From contig JAWUZG010000159.1 of NCBI GenBank assembly GCA_036785705.1, positions 5,704,001-5,768,000 of the forward strand: a DNA stretch of 64,000 nt, in the 5' to 3' direction. This DNA is from Acanthornis magna. Lineage: Eukaryota > Chordata > Aves > Passeriformes > Acanthizidae. A program made the translations under genes and the position numbers. Positions 22,701 through 34,700 of the stretch are shown one piece after another; positions within the stretch are counted from its first letter, which is position 1, and the number at the start of each line of letters is the position of its first letter. The notes beneath the pieces are model-generated. The model had not been told where the DNA came from, did not search any database, and worked only from the letters and a program-made list of their open reading frames with translations.

Positions 22701-25700
22701 TGGCTGTTAATTTTTCATACTAACATGACACATTTTTTCTAGGGCTCAGCAGTGGGAATTGCCATGAACTTTAGCAGCACCCCAAAAAGTTTCATCTTCA
22801 TTGTCAGACCTCGTGTATAAAGTGCAGCTAAAGGCCAGTGTTGGTTGATGTAGTTGTCATCACAGATGTACTGAAAAACTGCACCCACCTTCCTCTGGAA
22901 ATTCAGCCTCCCCATGTCTTTGGAAGCAAATCATATTTGCAGATCCTTCTGCTAACAGCTACAAATAAACCCACCCAGCATTATATTCATTCTTCTATAG
23001 TTGTGGTTAAAGGAGTGATTCCATATTAAAGTATATTTTCCTTCCCTGTATAATTTAGGTGCAGACAAATTCCTTTAAAACTGAAATCACGCTCTTTATA
23101 TCTTATTCTATTAGGAGTACTTTGGAGGAAAGGGATTGAGGCACATTTGACAGGGTTGATAGCAGGTCCAGGGCAGTCCTAGCCTGCCAACTCTTTTACA
23201 AACACTGGTGAATATTCACAATATTCCCCCACATCAGGGTATGAGGCACTAAATGGTGTCCCTGAGATGTTTCAGCTAGAGATGCAACAGAGACTGCTCA
23301 ACCTATAAAAACCATTCGCCGAACTTAATCACCTTTTTCTTGGAAAGTTTAGAGGTTTCATACCTAAAAAACTCCTCTAAGATGAATCCCAGCTATGAGT
23401 AAGAGCTCTGCAGCATTTCCCTGAGCAGCAATCACACAGTGGCAAACTGGACTCCTCACAGAAGGGCTGTGAGCGAGGAGGAAGAGGCCATGGCCAGCGC
23501 TGAAGCTCGGCCAGCAGAGCACCGCTGAAGCTGCTCCATGCTTGGACACAGCCCCGTTCCCAGAGCCTCCCCACGCTCTGTCCCTGCCACGGGGACACCC
23601 TGGCCGGCGCTGATCTCCATTTGTGCCATGCAGCGCTGGCGATTTAAACAGCACTTTCCAGACTCGGGCTCGAAACGCCTCTTTTTCAGGAATAATTCCC
23701 TTTAAGTCAATGGATTTACACAATGGATTTGCTGCTGCCAGAAGAAAATCAGGCCTGTAGAAAGACACACATTCTTTGCCAAGGAAATCTCAGAGCTAAC
23801 TACTTGAATTGTGCAGTCAAGCTGCAGAGAGGTCAAGTGGACAGACGACAGGGCTGGGACATATAGGAAGTCCCTGGTTCAAACCTCAGCTCTTAAAATG
23901 TCATGCGTTGTGACCTTGGGCGAGTCAGTTCATCCCCTTATACCTCCGTTTCCCCCTTTTCCTTTGTCTGACTTGTCTGTTTAATTTGGAATTTGTTCCA
24001 AGAAGGGTCCTTTGCCTCATGTGCTGGGCTGGGGCACTGACACCTCGCCTCCCCCTCGCTGCAGGACCAGCTTGAAGTCTTTGTTTCCTCCTGGCACTGA
24101 CCCCCTCCTTCCGTACCCACAAGCAGGGTCACACGAGACCATCAGCTGTCCATCAGGGGACAGGCAGAGCTGTCACCCCGTGGGATAACACACATCCCAA
24201 CCCCGGCCCGGGAGGATCTGGCACTTGTTATTTCACAGTCAGGGTTGGGCGCTGGAAGGAGGTCCCCACTTTGAACGTTTTCTTCACAGCCCTGATCACT
24301 AAAGATCCTTTAAAATGAAAGCTTTGACCCTACAGAACGGAGCCGTGAGCTTGCGATGAGTTCAGCTGGCACCAAATGTGGGTCACTGGCATGAAAAGCC
24401 TCGAGGGCTGGAATTTGTGTCTATAATGTGTGGGTATGTGTGGGTGTGTGTGCGATTGTCAGAAGCAGAGCCAGGCCGAGAACCAGCACTCCTGAAAAGC
24501 CCCATCTGTTTGTCTCAGCTCCTTCCCACAGCCTCGGTCGTTATCGGTGGCAAATGTCCAGAGTCACTTGTCAAGCACAAAGCTGCCAAAAATCATTAAA
24601 ACACAATGGCCCCCTGTACCAGCCAGCTGTAAAACCGTTCCAAAGGGAGCCTGATAAACACATATATGCTTAGAATAGCCCAGATAGAGGCAGGTATTTC
24701 CTATGTGCTTTAATGGACTGAGCAACTCGTGAGATGCTGCAATCAGATATTGCTGCCCTTTTCTGTTGTGGCAACTCGCGAGCGTGTTTGCTGGCGGGGG
24801 GAAAGGGAACAAAGCAGGTGGCTAATGGGCTGTTTTTCTGTCTCAGTGGAGCATGACAGAGAGTTTCACCATCAGCGCTGCCACTACCGAGAGTTCAGGT
24901 TTGATCTCTCCCGAATCCCGGAGGGGGAAGCGGTGACGGCGGCCGAGTTCAGGATATACAAGGATTACATCCGCGAGCGCTTCGACAACGAAACCTTCCA
25001 GATCAGCGTCTACCAGGTCCTGCAGGAGCACCCGGGGAGGTGAGTGACTCGCAGGGAGACCCTGGGGAGAGCACAAGCACAGTTTGTTCCTCCAGGGAGG
25101 TCCATCCAGTGCCTTTGGAGCCTTGGTGCCATCAGCAGGAGTGGCTGGGTTTGGCATCGGGGCTGTGCAGGGACACAGCTCCTGTGTGTGGCGACATGGG
25201 ACAGGTGCCCTGTGAGCCTCCCTGTGCCCCAGGGAGCATCCCCAGCGCTCCTGCTCTGGCCTCAGGGAGCTCTCAGCAGCCTGGCCAAGCGCTAGTGCAG
25301 AAAAACTGTCCCAAACCAGGAATATTGCAAGATTTCCAGACAGGCTCCTCCTTCCTCCTGCCTCTGATGGATCCTGAGGTGGCAACCCCAAATGCTTCCT
25401 TTGGAATTGTAGCTTAATTACTAGCCCTTATTATCAAAGGCATTCGAGCTCCCTAATTAACAAAGACAGATGACACCATGCTTTTTATATTGACTGATTG
25501 TTTTGCATGTGCAAAACTACAAGATGAGCTATTAAATCCATTCCAAGCAATTATTAATGTATGCCAAGCTCCCTGACAAATCCTCCGGGGAACTTGAATA
25601 AGAACATATGTTCAATTTTCTCATCTGGTTTTAGTTCCAATTAATCAGCAATCCCAAACCACTTATCAAAGGCACTTAGTTTCATTTGCACATATTTCTT

Positions 25701-28700
25701 TTACATACAAATCCTACCAAAAGAGAGGTTGCATTTATTTACGTGAAAAGTATTTACAGTCACATTCTAGTCAGAAGTTATTCTTTAGGACTGCTAAATA
25801 TGGGCTAATAACACTACAGTCCTAATTTAGGTTTATGAAAAGAGAAACACTAGGGATTTAAAAAGTGAAAAGTCCAAAAGGGTAAGAAAAAAGTGTAATC
25901 ACGACTCTGGCTTTATAGTTCTATAAGAGCTAATAAAAATGCAGAAAAAATTGAAATATGTCAGGAAACCTTGTCAACTTATTTTCATGGTGAGAATTTC
26001 TACTGGCTTTGCTGTATGGTAAAAATATTTAACCACTGGTGTGTTTTCTTCCACATCTGAAATTCTAATTTTATAGCTTAAGACTAACAGTTCCCCTGGC
26101 ATTTCTAACAACACAATTATTTGCAGTGTTTGGGGACTGTGCTAAAATTATTTTTATCAAAAATTGATAGTTCAAACTATGCCAGAACTGTGCACGGGCC
26201 CCGTTAGCTGTCCTGCTTACCAAAACCATTTCAGTTTATTCCCTCTTAGGCCATTCCAGAGGCAGCAGCCTCCCTTTGCTGTATTTCTCAAGCAGATCAT
26301 TTAGGTACAAGCCTGCAGGGATGATTTTCACTCTTGGGAAGAGCAGGAACAGGAGATGTGTTGGCAGAGGAAGAGACACCAACCTGTGTGCCAGGGCATT
26401 GGGGAATTGCCAGAAACTTGTTCCTGAGTGAATGACCTTCCTCATCAGATGCCAGGGAAGTTTTCCCTCAAATTCTGGTGAGTGAGGTGCCCACTAGGAA
26501 TCTTGCTGACAGAGCCAGAACGAGATCTGATATCCTAATTTTACAACGGTGCAGCCACAGGTTTGTTACAGATTTGTTTAGAGAGGATGGCAAGGTACTG
26601 CTGGGGATAGTCATGTGTGGAGCAGCAAATGTTCCTGCACAGTCTCCTCCACAAATTCTTATTCCTAAAGGAAAAAAAATGTATGCAAAGGGCAGGCATA
26701 TACATGAACCATCGTCTGGAAGAGGTGAGGAATCTTGCTAATTATACAGATGTTCCAGCCGCAAGATCAGATGCAATTTTACTGCATCACATTCACCACA
26801 GGAACACTATTTTTAATGAGTGTTCATGCATATTCCCCTTTTGCATACATTTTGGCACAGGCTGCGGCGAGTTTTGAACAGTTTGTCCTGAAAAAATATT
26901 CCTGTTGGTTTGGATTGACCAAAGGTAAAAATATTGTCACTAACATTTGTAAAAATATTTGCTCTTTTTCTGCATTTTTCCACTGACATTTTCCACCCGG
27001 CTCTGTCACGGCCCAGTCATCCAAGTCAGTGTGTCATTGGGCAAGTGGAGAAAGAAAACAAACTCTCTCCAGTGTTGATCAAAAAACACCCATTCACTTT
27101 GATGCTTCCTTGGCTGTTTGTCTCATCCTGAGCCGCTGGAAAGTCAGCCCCATCTGACGTTGTTAGCAACAAGAGCAAAACAAAGCCAAACCCTCCGCCC
27201 CACGCAGGCAGGGAAACCTCTGCTGCTTTGGGTTTCCTCCTCCCAGGGCTCTTCAGCTGACACCAGAGCGCTGCTGCTATTGTGTTTGGAGACCTGAAAT
27301 GCTGAGGTTCTCCAGGCTGGTGCTGCTCCCATTAGTGCCCATGGCACAGCAGCTCCTGCCAGGCTCCTGGGGCAGCTCAGCATCTGTTTTAAGAGGTGAA
27401 ACACTGAGGTTCTCCAGGCTGGTGCTGCTCCCATCAGTGCCCATGGCACAGCAGCTCCTGCCAGGCTCCTGGGGCAGCTCAGCATCTGTTTTGAGAGGTG
27501 AAACACTGAGGTTCTCCAGGCTGGAGCTGCTCCCATTAGTGCCCATGGCACAGCAGCTCCTGCCAGGCTCCCAGGGAAGCTCAGCATCTGTTTTGAGATC
27601 TGAAATGCTGAGGTTCTCCAGGCTGGTGCTGCTCCTGGGCAGTGCCCATGGCACAGCAGCTCCTGCCAGGCTCCCAGGGAAGCTCAGCATCTGTTTTGAG
27701 ACCTGAAATGCTGAGGTTCTCCAGGCTGGTGCTGCTCCTGGGCAGTGCCCATGGCACAGCAGCTCCTGCCAGCCTCCTGGGGCAGCTCAGCATCATCTCC
27801 TGCACACAGCAGAGAGCAGGACAGCTTCCAGAGCCTCTGAGCAGCACAGGGTGAGGGTGGCTGGAGGGATTTTCAGTTAAACCACGGGTGAGCCTCCAGT
27901 TTGGAGGGTGTGATGTGCCCTCGGTTCACACAAACCAGAGGCATGAGCAGCTCAAGTTAATGAGCGCACGAGTTCAGACAGGTTGGAGGGATCTAAGCAG
28001 CACCATCTCTTGTCTGTGCTTCACTGTCAGTGAAAAATACAGGCGTAGGTGTTTCCTGAGCAAGAGCTGCACCCCCAGCGGACTGTTCCTGAAATCCTGC
28101 CCCTCAACAGCACAAAGGTTTGAGGGATAGAAGCTCTCCCCATCCACCTGCTCAATCTAACCACCCTGGCAGGAAAAACGAGAGCCCAGCCCTGTCCTTT
28201 GCTGCAGGTGAGATGCTAGTTGGACTTTGAGTACTAGCAATTGTATCTCTGTTGGACTGAAGATATTATTGCAGGTGTTTGTAGGAAATCAGGCTAAACG
28301 ATCAAATATTCTTTCTGACTTTTCCAAATCTGTCATTGCAAGGCAAGCTCTTCAAACTGGCAACCTCTCCTTCATAAAAAGGCATGCACAGCATTCTTTA
28401 GGCACAGAGCATCAGTTATTCACTTTAGGCAAACAAGTACATTCATGAACAAAAATGTCCCAAATATCACAAACGCTGTAAACAGCTGATGTTTTGACTG
28501 GTGTAACATGTCTCAAAGCTTTCGAGTGCATAGCTCAAAGTCCAGTGACTCAAACTTCAGTTTGGGCTCCACGGCTCGCTCACCCAACAGCCTGGGAAAG
28601 TGTTTTACAGAGAAGGCTTGAGAAGGGTGAGAGCAGCAGGACATCCAGTCCGTGTTTGTGGTGACAAACCCTTCCCGGTGGCAGCTGAAGGTGGCCCCTG

Positions 28701-31700
28701 GGGAGCCAAGTGCTGCTCAATTCTCCTTCCTCCTGGAAAAGCAGGGAAAGCAGAGCCCAGGGCTCAGTCAGGACATTACCCTCAGTTTATTAACCTGAAG
28801 CTGCAGAAAAAATGCAGAATGTAGAGCTGCCCTAAACCTCAGAGCTCCATCCTGCCCTTCTGTCTGCACCTTTTGAAGCTGAAATACCTCATCCCAGAAT
28901 ACATCTCCTATTTCGTTGGACCCAGCACTTGCACTGCAGAGTGAATCCCAATCCCTTTGAAGTCGATGGGAGTTTTGTTACTGGGGAGAATAAAACCAGG
29001 TACTTGACCAGCCTTTGGTAATTGAAATGTAGTTGTTGCATGTTCACTTTGTGGCCATTATGGATTTCACAGGCTTCAAAGGCAGTGATTTGAATGCTCA
29101 TGTTACCAGCCCTACAGAAAAATCGGATCTTGCAGGATGCATTCCTGGCTTTGACTTGCAGCTGGAACGCTTTAGCCTGAGCTTCAAACTACACCACTGC
29201 TGCACCAGATCAAACCTGAGCCCTTCTCCAGAGCCCTTTCTGCCGTTCACTGGAGTCTGGTTCCATGTTGTGGGTTGGAACATGTAATTCTAGTAACTAA
29301 GAAAGGCTTAGGCCCACCCAACCCATAAAGCAGATGTGCCCTTTTTTTGGAGCATTTTTAAGCACCAGTGTGTCATTCTGGGGATGGTGCAGCACAGAAG
29401 AGTTTGATTTAATGATGTGCTCCAGCACCAGGACAGTATCTGCAAATACTGACAATAACTTTGGTGACTTATCTGCAAGTCAGTCGATATCTACATTCGT
29501 CTCTCAGCAAGTAGCAAGGGAACTTGGGCACAGAAATCCTGCAGCTCACCAAGAGCAGAGCTGCATCTGGTTATCTCCTTCCAGCCATTCCCAAAAGCCA
29601 CTGCAGCCTGCAAAACCTCTGACAAATCTTGAACTTAGCAAGGCCCAGCCCTTTCACAGGCACTTGAGGAGCTGCAGGAGGCATTTTGCAGAGCCCAGTG
29701 GGCTCTTGCTGGGGTAAGTGATGCCCTAATGAACAGCCCTTCAGTGCTGAACAGAAACAGCTGTATATAAAGTGTCAGAGATATGTGTACAACCTCATTT
29801 CTCTCGGCACTTTTTATGAGAGGCTTCATGTTTAGGGAACATGTTGCATCTCAGTAACAAATCCCCATTTTAAACCACTTTCAATCAGCCTTTGAGACCT
29901 GGATTTTACCCTTCTCTGACACTGTGTAGGAAAGACAACACAGCTACTAGAAGCACACAAAACAGAATTAAGCATCTGCTGAAATTTTAAAGTGAATTTA
30001 ATTTTTCCCCTAGATTAAACAGAATTCACACAGATCTATTTCACTAGCAGCACTGTCAGTTTTCAGACCAATCCTTGGAAAACACCTCCAGCAAAGTGTA
30101 TTCCTGCTGTGGACATCCCTTCACCCCTGGGCTGTGTTTGGCTGGTGGCTCCTGCCCAGGGGCACAGGGAGGGTTTCATCAGTGGGGAGGGGGAGGAAGG
30201 AAAAGCAGGGGATCCCAGGCACAGGGCAGGGAAGGTGTGGGAGGAGGGCTGCATCAGGTCTGTGTACAGAGGGTGTTGCAAACGTGCCAGGGAGAGGCCC
30301 AGGGAGATCCTGGGGCCCTCTCAAAGTAGGAAAGTCTGAAAAATATTTTCCTAAGCTTGTCTTTGGACAGCTGCAGCTGACTTTAAGCAATGACACCAAG
30401 CAAACTGGAATCTGGATACGGCAGGTTTTTAATCCAAACAGATGTCTTCTAACCCCACATCTCCTCTCACCCTCCCAGGATGCCCTTTTTGCCTTCTCCT
30501 CCCTCCACCTGCTCAAACCTGGATGTGAATAGCCCCTTTCCCTCCGTGCCAGCTCTTCCTTGGGCTGCCTGTGGAAATCTTGCACTGTGCCTGTGACCCA
30601 AACAGCCCCTCTAGGGTTAGAATATGAGTCAAGGGGAGAGGATTGTGCTCCTGGCTTAGACACCGTGATTTACATGCTGAATCAATGAGAATTCAACATA
30701 TCCATGCCTCAAGTGTTTCCTACTTTAAAACAGAAGCAGGAGGGTGAACCCACATTTGTGAAGCCATTCAAAGGCTGTTGCAAGGTGTCACTGTATGGTT
30801 TATTGTTTAAAACGCTGACAGGTTTGTAATTCCTGCAAGGAGCAGGCAGGGATCAGGGCAGCAGAGCTCTTGGGGCTGGGAATTACCTGATGCAGGCAGG
30901 GGACAGCAGGACCTTGCTGCCAGGACAGGGCCAGGTGAGCTAGGGCTGGTCACAGAAATCACCTCGTCTCGCAGTGTAATGGAATTTGCCAAGAGTCACC
31001 TCCACTGCTGCTGCCTGTCTTTTTTCCCATTTATTTTTATCCCGTTTGGAAGTGCTCATTAGTGTTTACTACCACTTGTCAACCAGCAGCTTGAAATAAC
31101 AGTGCTGGCGAGGGGGATGGGGACAGTGAGTGAAGAAAACAGGCGTAAAAGCAGGGACTGTTTGGCAAGAGGACTGTCCTAAAATAGTGTAGACCTTACA
31201 GCATGATGGTCTATAAATGCAGAGCTCCAGCTCCTGTTCTCTTGCTAATGTAGAATTTCTCTCTCATGTTTTCACTGAGTCTCTCTCTCTCATCCATGCT
31301 CTCCTCATGTCCCAGCTCATCAAGGCAGGTGATTAGGGCAGATGCTGCACTTCTCATTCTTGGATATGTTTCCAGTGTTTATGGCTGCATGCTAGAGGCT
31401 GAAAAGGTACCCCAGCAAAAGGCAGAGAAGCCATACATGCTCTTTTCATGAAGCTTCATGGTTGTTAATCCTGTCTCTTATTTTAGAATCTCCATGTTGC
31501 CACGTGGTAACTCTTCCTTGCAATTTCCTTTCAGAACACTCTTCCCTGCTTTTTCTGCCCTTGTGTTCTCTTATTTCTGTGCTCATCCCCACAATCCTCA
31601 CTTCTTCCAACTCTTCTCTCTTTCACTAAATATTTGTGATCCCTTCCCTCGCCACCACCAGCCCTTTGGCAGTTCAGCCCTTCCACCTCCATAGCTCCAG

Positions 31701-34700
31701 CTGCTTCCCAGACACGATCTCACATGCATCCTGCCCAGCCACCCTCACGCTGCAATGCTTGTTACTCACCCCTGAGCCCAGAAAACAAGGTCACTAAGGA
31801 AGTTTCACAGACCACACAGCAGTTACATGACCTGTAGACAAATTTTTGGGAATGCTTTCTAACAGGAGGTGACTCTCCTGTCTGGCATGCAGTGCCAGAC
31901 ACTACCAAAGACATCAGCAGGCAAATGCCAGCCTCCTGTCCTCATCTCAGGCTCCACAGAGAGCCTGATGCTTGAGAAAACTGAGCAGAAAGCCTCAAGT
32001 TTTATCATTGCTAAAAGCTCTGACACTCCCACTGATGTCAGATCTTTGAACGCTGAGCCATTTTGATGTGGTCTCAACAAAACATACTTGTGGTCTGGAT
32101 CCAGACTCCATAATTTATGTAACTCTAATCTAGGCATTAACATTTCCGTGTCCTGGCTTAATTTTTTTGTAAAAGGAGGATCATGTGCCTTTCCTATCTC
32201 TTGCTCTGGTAAAAGGCTCGGGACAGTTTCTTGCAAACACTGAAGTTCTGAAATGAAGGGACAGAATGCAGGGCCAAGGACCCAAAGGGGTTTTTGCCTC
32301 CTTGTTGCAGAGCCATCATTCACATCGCTCCAAGAACAGCTCTGTGAGTACACAGTTGGCAGGTGAGGTACAGCAGTGAGATGTGCACTGGGAACCTTTT
32401 CTCTTTGTGCTCAGATCATTATCTCACAGCTAAAACCCAAACCAGCCACATCAGTTAGACTTAACCAGCACTATCTTCTGTGACAAGCCTTTAGATGGGA
32501 GCCCTCAGAGCAAATGTTTAGTCTTAGCAGAACAACATTTCTTTGCTGTGTTTACTATGTCCTGTCCACCGAGGATATCTCGAGGGCTGTCTATTAGCTG
32601 CTGATTTAATGCTGTTTGCCCTGTCTGTGGAGAGCAGGACATTCCACTTAAAGGAGGTTGTTCTTTTTGAAAAGAACAAGAGGTTTCTTTTCATCAGAAC
32701 AGAAGCCACAATCTCAGGAGCCTCTGCTTGCAACACCAGCGAGGTTTCCATCCCATCCCTGGCCACTGCTGGTGGGCCAGAGCGGAAAGCGCTAATCCAG
32801 GAGCGCTTGAACTCCTGCAAGGAGCATCTGACACGGGGCATTTTGGGGTCCAAATGTTCCAAGTGTGTGTGGGAAGGACATTTCCCTTTAGTGGCTCCCT
32901 TTGATCTCTCTCACTTGGGGCTTCCCCTGCAGGCCTATTGTTTGCACATTGCTGTAACTACAGGAAAACAAACGCATTATACAATTTCCCAGACTGACTC
33001 ACCCTGGTACTTGATGCCTCATGTTGTCTGGTTACCCCGATTGCATCATGTCAGCATGGGGAGCTCAAAGGCTGGTTTTTCTGAGTAATAATACTGCAGT
33101 TGACAGTAGCTAAAAGCAAAAAAATTATTGTTATTGCTACTACCATCAACCTGCAAACTACAAGGGGGAAAGTCAAGCAAGCCAAGTCCCTGTTAACTAA
33201 ACCTTGTGTGAATCATGAGTTCCAGTCGGGGCCATGTTTAAATAATGTAGTATGTGAATATAAAAACCCTTTACTCCTGGAAAATTGGCCTCAGCCACTG
33301 GAATGGGCCAATCCGTGCTGCTGCCTCGTCCCTGGCTCCCCCGGGATGTGTTTGGTTTGGTGTGCTGTAAACAGGGAAGGGTGGGAGGTGTCCTGCGCTG
33401 TGGGAACAGGGCCATTGCTCCTGGGTGGGGATGAAAGCCCAGGAAATTTGTCCCCTGGTTAGAGTTCAAGCATCTTGCATTGCTGTAACTAATGGGAGAG
33501 GAGCTATCTGTTCTGTTGAACTTCAGTTTTCCTGGGAGCACTGAGCAAAGCTGACTGAGCTCCCAACACCTGGACTGAACCTCTGCATCACCACGGCCCT
33601 TCCTGAGCCACCCACTCTGGCTGCCCAAGATCCACTGAAATGCTCCCCTAGGATCCTCTCTGCCTCAGCAATAAAGAGTTTCAGCAGGCCCAGTTCTACA
33701 GGGCTTCTTCCACAAACCAGAGCTTTGCTGTAATGAAAGCATTAATTGCACCCTCAGCAGCACCAGCTGCACACTCAGCCATGGGCACATCCAAATCTAT
33801 CTTGCTTTGGGGAGCAAACACAGAATCCTCCTCTTGCACACCCTGGGCCGTGTGCTCACGTGCTCTGCAGGAACTCAGTTCAGAAGTTGAATTTCATGTA
33901 AGCCAGCACAGAGACAGAGGTCGGTGGTGACATCCCTAAGCTCACAGAAAGCCATCGTCTCTTACACACTCTGGCCCGCGAGGGTTGAAAGGAAAGACAG
34001 ATACTAAAAGCATTGCAAAAACCCCGCCATTCCTGTTTTGTGTGGGACAAAAGCTTCTGATTTCTTGGTATCTCACAGGGAAAAGCATCACTAAAAGCTA
34101 TGAGTCAAAAGCCTTTATGCCAACAGCTCTTCTCAAATGCATTTCTGATCAGTTAATGTTTCGTGCAAACAAGAGACGCTGTGTAAGCTAAGGTAAATAT
34201 ATATATTTGCACTGACAAATCCATAGTGACAAAATTCATAAGGCCTTCTTTAAGCTTTGAGGATGTGATTAAAGGGTTTTTCAAGGATAGTTCTTCATTC
34301 AAAAGGATATAATTACACTTGAGCAAGTTATCATGTTTGTTCACTCTAGGTACAAAAGCAGCTCTTACAGGACTTGTCTAGACACTTCCACTATCTGCCT
34401 TTGTTCTTTTAAAGTATTTTTTTATAAAAGAGCTGCACCAGTATCCATTTTTTATCTGAGTTTTATCTCCTTCTTTTCTGATAAGAGAACATTCCTTCCT
34501 TTACAGAACCTGTGTTTTCTCAAAATTTAACTTTTCAGAAATTTGCCAGGATACATCTTGTAAATCTGAAATAATTTCACCTTTTTCAAAAGAACAGAAT
34601 CTCTCTATTGCGGATCTTTTTCATTTTCCTATATTATTTCTTCAGCTAGAGTAACCCTGCAGTGGCCTTTAAAAAAAAAAACCCAAGCAATGAATTGAAA

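Noticed and set aside
27144..27847. Repeat-protein genes on both strands (34-residue repeats)
   Set aside because: They are artefacts of a 102-bp tandem array whose period is a multiple of three, inside BMP7 intron 2, with no splice or start context.
32093..32106. Perfect 14-bp palindrome GTCTGGATCCAGAC
   Set aside because: A single isolated palindrome with no supporting motifs nearby; expected now and then by chance in 64 kb.
30121..33628. Long intron 2 frames (180, 164, 181 and 143 residues)
   Set aside because: They lie in a BMP7 intron, lack splice context and known domains, and overlap other frames.
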